Source of the DNA: Nelumbo lutea
Taxonomy: Eukaryota > Streptophyta > Magnoliopsida > Proteales > Nelumbonaceae
Assembly (NCBI GenBank): GCA_022828595.1
Contig: JAKGHH010000005.1
Coordinates: 66,459,655-66,523,654 of the forward strand
Direction of reading: 5' to 3'
Length of the DNA stretch: 64,000 bases
Shown here: piece after piece, positions 59,101 through 64,000 of the stretch
Numbering within the stretch: the first letter of the stretch is position 1
Layout of the letters: every line of letters starts with the position of its first letter
Notes under the pieces: model-generated
Database searches by the model: none
Told to the model about the DNA's origin: nothing
What the model saw: only the letters and a program-made list of their open reading frames with translations
Translations under genes and position numbers: made by a program

Positions 59101-59532
59101 CAAATCTAGAAGGAACAAGAAAGTGAAGAATTCTCGTGCTTGAATTTAGCTACTTTCTTGTTTTAATTTTGTTTTGATGATTTTCAAGGTTGTTTCTCAG
59201 TCAATTAATGATTTCCAGTGGATTATTATTGTTAGGAAGAGTCTTACAGGGTATATAGCTATTAGATAAGGTTATTTTTGGGCTTTCATTACTATTTTGG
59301 GACAGGGGTGTTTTTGTAATTTCTGGGTTTTATTGACTGCCGACCTAAATAGAACCCCTATATAAGAACATAACTGACGTTCAAAGAAGAAAAAAGGAGG
59401 ATATTCAATTACTTCAAGCTGTTTTTCCTTTCTTCACTCTATTTTCTTCTTTCTCTTGAATTTCTCAAGCAGTTTGAGTGATTTTTGCTGTAAAAATCAC
59501 TAGAACAGATCTGCTAGACCTGCTCTCCTGCA
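59100..59532 (+). repeat. 5' LTR of gypsy element (left limit approximate)
   Basis: Ends CTCCTGCA a few bases before the primer site and contains CCTATATAAG at 59358-59367, a likely TATA box. The TG start could not be fixed because the second LTR is not in the window. Confidence 0.6.
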
Positions 59533-59537
59533 TTAGG

Positions 59538-59549
59538 TGGTATCAGAGC
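59538..59549 (+). other. Primer-binding site (tRNA-iMet) of gypsy element
   Basis: TGGTATCAGAGC. Confidence 0.85.
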
Positions 59550-59551
59550 CT

Positions 59552-61190
59552 GAGTTTTCTCTCAAAGCCCACAACAATGCTTCCAGTGATGGATCTGAGA
59601 TTCTCCCAGCCATCAGAGAGTTACAACAGCAACAAGCTGCATCCTTTCAAGGTTTAGAAGCTGCTATTAGGCAGTTGACTGAAGCAATCACTAGGACTAA
59701 TCTTCAGCCGCCTAGTACAGCCCCAACCCTAGAAGAAACTAGGGGTTTCCCTGCTGTACCAGCAAGGAGAGTTGATCTAGGGAATCGGTTTCAGCCACGA
59801 GTGGTGATCCAGCCCCAAGAACAACCACATTTCCAAGCCCTAGCAACAGCCTTTGATTTTAGTGATGAAGAGGAAGATTTTGATGATTTTGAAGATGAAA
59901 ATCAGGGTATGGGAAGGCCAATTGATGCTAAACAACCAACTAGAAGAAGGAATAATGGTGATAGGGATTACAAGATGCAGATAGTGTTGCCAACTTTCAA
60001 TGGACAGTTGCATATTGAAGATTTCCTAGATAGATTGGATTCGTGAGGTGGAGAAATTCTTTGATTTTGCTGAGACAACAGAAAATAAGAAGGTGAAATT
60101 GGTCTCTTATAAGCTGAAAGGGGGAGCTGCTGCTTGGTATGATCAAGTTCAGATGGAGAGAGTTAGAGCTGGAAAGCAACCTATTAAGACATCGCCAAGA
60201 ATGAAGCAGTTACTACTTTGGGCTCAATTCCTTCCACGTGATTATGACCAATACTTGTTTCAACAATACCAACATTGTGTGCAAGGTACACGTGGGGTTA
60301 GTGAGTGCATCTGAATTTTTCAGGCTTTCAGTTACTAGAAGTTCAGGACTGTTATCAGTCTTGAACCCTAATGAATCTCAGGATCGAAGATAAGCAGAAA
60401 GAAAGAGGAGAGAAGAGAAAGAGGGAGAAGAAGCAGTAGAACACAAGGGTTGAAAGGAGGAGCAGAAGCTTCATGTTCTGCCGCCGCCACTTTAATTAAT
60501 ATTTATAGGTTATGCTCATTACATGGAAATGACAGATCTGCCCTTAGTCTTTACATAACAAATAGAGTAAAACAAAGACTGAACTAAATAACAACTGAAA
60601 CAACTAAATGACCAATAGCTAACCCTGGGCAGACTAGAATATCTTCTACCCTACGAACACAGTGGGACCGTAGCTGTGGGGCCCACTTCAGTGTTCTCTA
60701 CACAGTTCATAACGAGTTGGTTGAAACTCTACCACAAAAGGCTGCTCAGTTTATTGAGGGTCTCAAACCAATTATACAAGAAAGAGTTGCAGCCCAAGAT
60801 GTGTAGGAATTGAGTGAGGCTATTTGTTTAGCTATAAAGGCTGAAAGACATCTTGAACGATACCCAATTAGACACCAAACTTTAGGAAGGCACTACTTGG
60901 GTGAGACATCTAGGGTTGAGACTATTGTCGAGAAGGGGAAAACTCTCTTGAATGCTCCTAAGGCTGGAATGCCCACTGCCCCATTCCATAACACTTTCCA
61001 ACAAAAGAACCAGCCTAGAGGGCAACTAATTCAGCCTCAAACATGGCATGGCAATACCAACCTGTCCAGCAAGGTAATCAACCTAAAAGTAACAACCCCT
61101 ATGCATATCCTATAGGGAATAAATGCTATAGGTGTGGGGGAAGTGGTCACACATCTAGCTCTTGCCCACTCCATGCACGAGAGGAGTGTA
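59552..61190 (+). pseudogene. gypsy gag, broken
   Basis: Segments: an ELQQQQAASFQGLEAAIRQL coiled start, LPTFNGQLHIEDFLDRL (about 59990), YKLKGGAAAWYD (about 60110), QKAAQFIEGLKPIIQERV (about 60740), KAERHLERYP (about 60840) and a zinc knuckle CYRCGGSGHTSSSC (about 61125-61166). A frameshift near 60045, the solo LTR and a stop near 60805 disrupt it. Confidence 0.8.
60346..60704 (-). mobile_element. Solo LTR nested in gypsy gag
   Basis: Flanked by gttca on both sides (60341-60345, 60705-60709), where the gag reading resumes. Read on the minus strand it runs from TGTGTAGAGAACACTG to TGATAACAGTCC, with TATAAATATTAA as a TATA-like box and a CT-rich leader. If strict TG..CA ends are required, the limits are 60350-60702. 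Confidence 0.65.
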
Positions 61191-61191
61191 T

Positions 61192-61752
61192 ATGATAGAA
61201 CAGGTTAAAGGCAACCCAGATTTTCAACCTCAAAATGAAGAGCCTATTGTTGATGAAGAAGAGGTTTTGGGAGATGATGTTCATTGGGATTTTCCGGAAG
61301 AAGAGAGATATTTTGGTATGGTCAAGCGTATTCTTCATGCAGTTAAGCAACCAATGCTTGACACACAAGAGAAGAAGATCTTCAAAACACATTGTAGAAT
61401 AAAAGATATAGTGTGTGATTTAATTATTGATAGTGGGGCAGAAATGAATGTCATTGCCAAATCAATTGTAGAGCAGTTGGGCTTTCCAAAAAGGCCTAAC
61501 ACCGATCCCTTCATTGCTGGTTGGATGAAGAAGATTCAGCCGGAAAAGGTTTCACAACAGTGCAAGGTGGCTTTCTCTATTGGTAATGTATATTTTGATG
61601 AATTACTATTTGATGTTAGCCACCTTATTTTGGGAAGACCTTGGAAATTTCGTTATGATGTCACTCATAAGAGAAAAGATAATCTTTATATTTTCACTAA
61701 AAATAAACAGAAGATTGTTCTTGCACCTTTGAGAATAAAGGAATGCCCCTAA
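61192..61752 (+). pseudogene. gypsy aspartic protease region
   Basis: One open frame carrying the retropepsin active site LIIDSGAEMNVI (about 61420) and the later ILGRPW (about 61630), which mark the protease fold of gypsy polyproteins. It ends in a stop, separated from the reverse transcriptase by further stops. Confidence 0.8.
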
Positions 61753-61859
61753 GCTTGTCAAGTGCAGGGGCGTACCCTTCTTCTTACTCAAAGATTCTTG
61801 TAGGAATCTAAAGAGACTGGGCAAATATATGCTATTGTTGCCAAGGGTGAGGGTTCCCT

Positions 61860-63160
61860 GCTTACCAATGTACCCAATGCCATGAAACCATTAATTGAAG
61901 AATATAAAAGTGTTTTCCCTAAGGAATTACCTGACAGTGATAGGTTGTATGAGGGAAATACAGCATGCTGTTGACTTTATTCCAAGGGCTAGTTTGCCAA
62001 ATTTGCCACATTATAGAATGAGTCCTAAGGATCATGAAATACTCCAAGGGCAAATGGTTGAACTTCTAAGGAAGGGAATGGTGTAAATCAGCACTAGCCC
62101 ATGTGTTGTTCTAGCACTTGCACCAAATAAGAATGGGAGTTGGAGGATGTGTGCGAACAGTAGGGCCATCAAATCGGTTTTCGATCCCTAGGCTGGATGA
62201 TATGTTAGATATGCTTCATGGGGCAGCAATGTTTTCTAAGATTGATTTGAAGAGTAGTTATCATCAAATCAGAATCCGCCCTGGAGATGAATGGAAAACA
62301 GCTTTCAAGACAAAAGAAGGATTGTTATGAGTGGAAAGTTATGCCTTCTAGACTTTCCAATGCCCCCAGCACATTCATGAGGTTGATGAACCATGTTTTG
62401 AAGCCATTGATTGGCAAGGTGTGGTAGTATATTTTGATGATATCCTAGTGTAGAATTCGGATTAGCTGAATGTGGTGGCTGTTTAGCAGGCTGTGGAACC
62501 AATGATGAGGTTCCACACCAGTAATAAATTCATGGGCCCCACCGTAAAAGGTGCAGGCCCCATGTATTTAAATACTGGCGTGGAACCTCATCATTGGTTC
62601 CAGAGCCCGCTGAACAGCCATCACATTCAGCCAAACCTTGCTCCCTAGTGTATAGCAAGGACAAGGAAGAACACCTACAACGTTTGCAAGAAGTATTTGA
62701 GATTTTCCACCAAAATCAGCTTTATGCCAATCTTAAGAAGTACAGTTTTGAGGTCAAGCACCCTGTGTTTCTTGGGTATGTGGTCAGTGACTCGGGCATT
62801 ATGGTTGATGAGGAGAAGGTTAAGGCTATTAGAGACTGGTCTTCGCCTAAAAATGTACACGAGGTGCACTATTTCCATGGTTTGGCTACTTTCTACAGGC
62901 GATTTATACGGAATTTCAGCAGCATTGTCAGTCCTATTAATGATTACTTAAAAAAAGGGGCAGTTTCAAAGGATACTAAAGGCAGAAAAGGCATTTCAAT
63001 TGATAAAGGAGAAGCTAACCAAAGCTCCTGTACTTGCTTTGCCCAACTTTGATAAGTTATTTGAGGTGGAATGTGATGCTTCAATGGCAGTGATAGGTGC
63101 CGTACTGTCTCAGGAGAATTGACCTATGGCTTTCTATAGTGAAAATTAAATGAAGTTAGA
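61860..63160 (+). pseudogene. gypsy reverse transcriptase, split by a MITE
   Basis: Pieces: [20 protein letters not shown] (about 62010), [12 protein letters not shown] (about 62240), [10 protein letters not shown] (about 62300), [17 protein letters not shown] (about 62340), then YFDDILV encoded up to 62450, interrupted by the 62451-62642 MITE and resuming at 62651 with YSKD. The connection region follows (FLGYVVSDSGI at about 62770; HGLATFYRRFI at about 62880). Stops and frameshifts are scattered. Confidence 0.85.
62451..62642. mobile_element. Fold-back MITE inserted in the YFDD motif
   Basis: Flanks tcctagtg (62443-62450) and ccctagtg (62643-62650) match 7 of 8. Arms of about 70 bp pair (GCTGAATGTG, TGGAACCAATGATGAGGTTC and complements) around a GGGCCCC-rich centre. 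An arm of the same family is present at 35893 in the glucanase intron. Confidence 0.8.
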
Positions 63161-64000
63161 AGGAAATGGTCTACCTATGAGCAAGAGGCCAAGAGCTAAT
63201 ATGCAGTAGTGCAGGCTTTGAAGCATTGGAAGGATTATTTGGTCCAAAGGGAGTTTGTTTTATATACCCGTCATCAAGCTTTGAAGTCTATTAATAACAC
63301 GAACACTACTAACCGTATGCATGCTGGATGGATAGCCTTCCTACAAGAGTTTACTTTTACTCTCAAGCATAAATCAGGGGAACAGAATAAAGTAGCAGAT
63401 GCTTTGAGTAGGAGGGTTCTTTTGATGAAAACATTGCAAGCAGAAGTCATAGGGTTCAAATGCATAAAAGAACTCTATGCTATAGATGAAGATTTCCAGG
63501 TTGAATGGGAAAAATTCCAAATGGGACAGCATAGTGAGTTTGCCTTACATGATGGTTTTCTCTTTCTAGGAACTCGATTATGCAATCCTAGAGGATCCTC
63601 AGGGGAGAAAATCATTAAATAATTACATAATGGGGGTCATTTGGGCAGAGACAAGACCATTGAAATGGTGGACAAGCGTTATTATTGGCTACATCTCAAG
63701 AGGGATGTTGGGAGGTTTCTACAAGGTTGCTATGTTTGCCAGACATCTAAGGGGCATACCCAAAACACAGGGTTGTACATGCCATTGCCTACTCCAAAGG
63801 GTGCTTGGGAGGATCTTTTCATGTACTGTGCTTGGGTTGCCTAGAAATCAGAGGCAACATGATACAGTATTTGTAGTAGTGGATTGCTTCTCGAAGATGG
63901 TTCATTTTGTTCCTTGAGGATGACACTGATGCAACACATGTAGCCAACCTATTCTTTAGAAAAGTGATTAAACTACATGGCATTCCAAAGTCTATTACCT
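63062..64000 (+). pseudogene. gypsy RNase H and integrase, partial
   Basis: RNase H pieces: ALKHWKDYLVQREFVLYTRH (about 63210) and KHKSGEQNKVADALSRR (about 63365). Integrase zinc domain: [25 protein letters not shown] and CYVCQTSKG (about 63625-63760). Core start: [13 protein letters not shown] (about 63880). The 3' remainder lies past the window. Stops near 63119, 63199 and 63620 make it a relic. Confidence 0.8.

Larger units (their letters stand above)
59100..64000 (+). mobile_element. Ty3/gypsy retrotransposon, degenerate, cut by window end
   Basis: The order LTR, primer site, gag, protease, reverse transcriptase, RNase H, integrase is that of Ty3/gypsy. It appears to lie in an intron or the 5' region of CAP, antisense to it. 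Two later insertions split it: a solo LTR in gag (60346-60704) and a fold-back MITE in the reverse transcriptase active site (62451-62642). The 3' LTR is beyond the window. Confidence 0.9.

Noticed and set aside
1..64000. CRISPR arrays, prophages, operons, riboswitches
   Set aside because: The repeats present are transposon-type or microsatellites, the genes have spliceosomal introns, and nothing prokaryotic in organisation was seen.
59538..64000. Endogenous pararetrovirus instead of gypsy element
   Set aside because: An integrase zinc domain follows RNase H, a tRNA-iMet site follows an LTR-like block, and no movement-protein motif is seen; these features fit Ty3/gypsy.

Overview
This is nuclear DNA from a flowering plant, or at least a seed plant, with a repeat-rich genome. 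Four interrupted protein genes, all on the minus strand, encode typical plant proteins. They are the 5' half of cytosolic glucose-6-phosphate isomerase (3935-6703), a complete LIKE-COV/DUF502 membrane protein (23135-26075), a complete secreted GH17 beta-1,3-glucanase with a CBM43 module (34767-37910), and most of an adenylyl cyclase-associated protein, CAP (44350-58627, 5' end missing). I rebuilt each gene exon by exon. Every splice junction used keeps frame, and all follow GT-AG except one GC-AG intron in the LIKE-COV gene. The species cannot be named from the sequence. The four genes act in unrelated processes (hexose-phosphate metabolism, vascular patterning/trafficking, cell-wall glucan turnover, actin turnover) and form no operon or pathway cluster.

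Layout. 1-1931 holds a broken Ty1/copia element on the minus strand. 1932-8300 is the isomerase gene with its leader intron and TATA box; the exons for the C-terminal half are not in the window. 8500-19100 is a repeat nest: a Helitron-like end with several repeated 5'-like modules, three related Helitron-like elements, hAT-like miniature elements and a MULE. 19200-22900 has more miniature elements and a tRNA-Glu pseudogene. 22900-26500 is the LIKE-COV gene, with a MITE in its last intron and palindromes upstream. 26550-34000 is mostly hAT-like and other repeats, including a clean nested insertion. 34500-38000 is the glucanase. 38000-43400 is intergenic with a solo LTR whose 3' end was later duplicated in tandem. 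44350-58627 is CAP; its last intron is 11.8 kb and contains a full-length but dead copia element, a LINE relic, two SINEs and a hAT-like element. 59100-64000 is a decayed Ty3/gypsy element running out of the window, itself hit by a solo LTR and a MITE.

The most interesting structure is a set of non-autonomous elements that share TAGGGGTG-like ends and 8-bp target duplications. Each is filled with its own short word repeated on both strands. I see no CRISPR array, phage, operon or defence system, and nothing that I would call a wholly new biological system.
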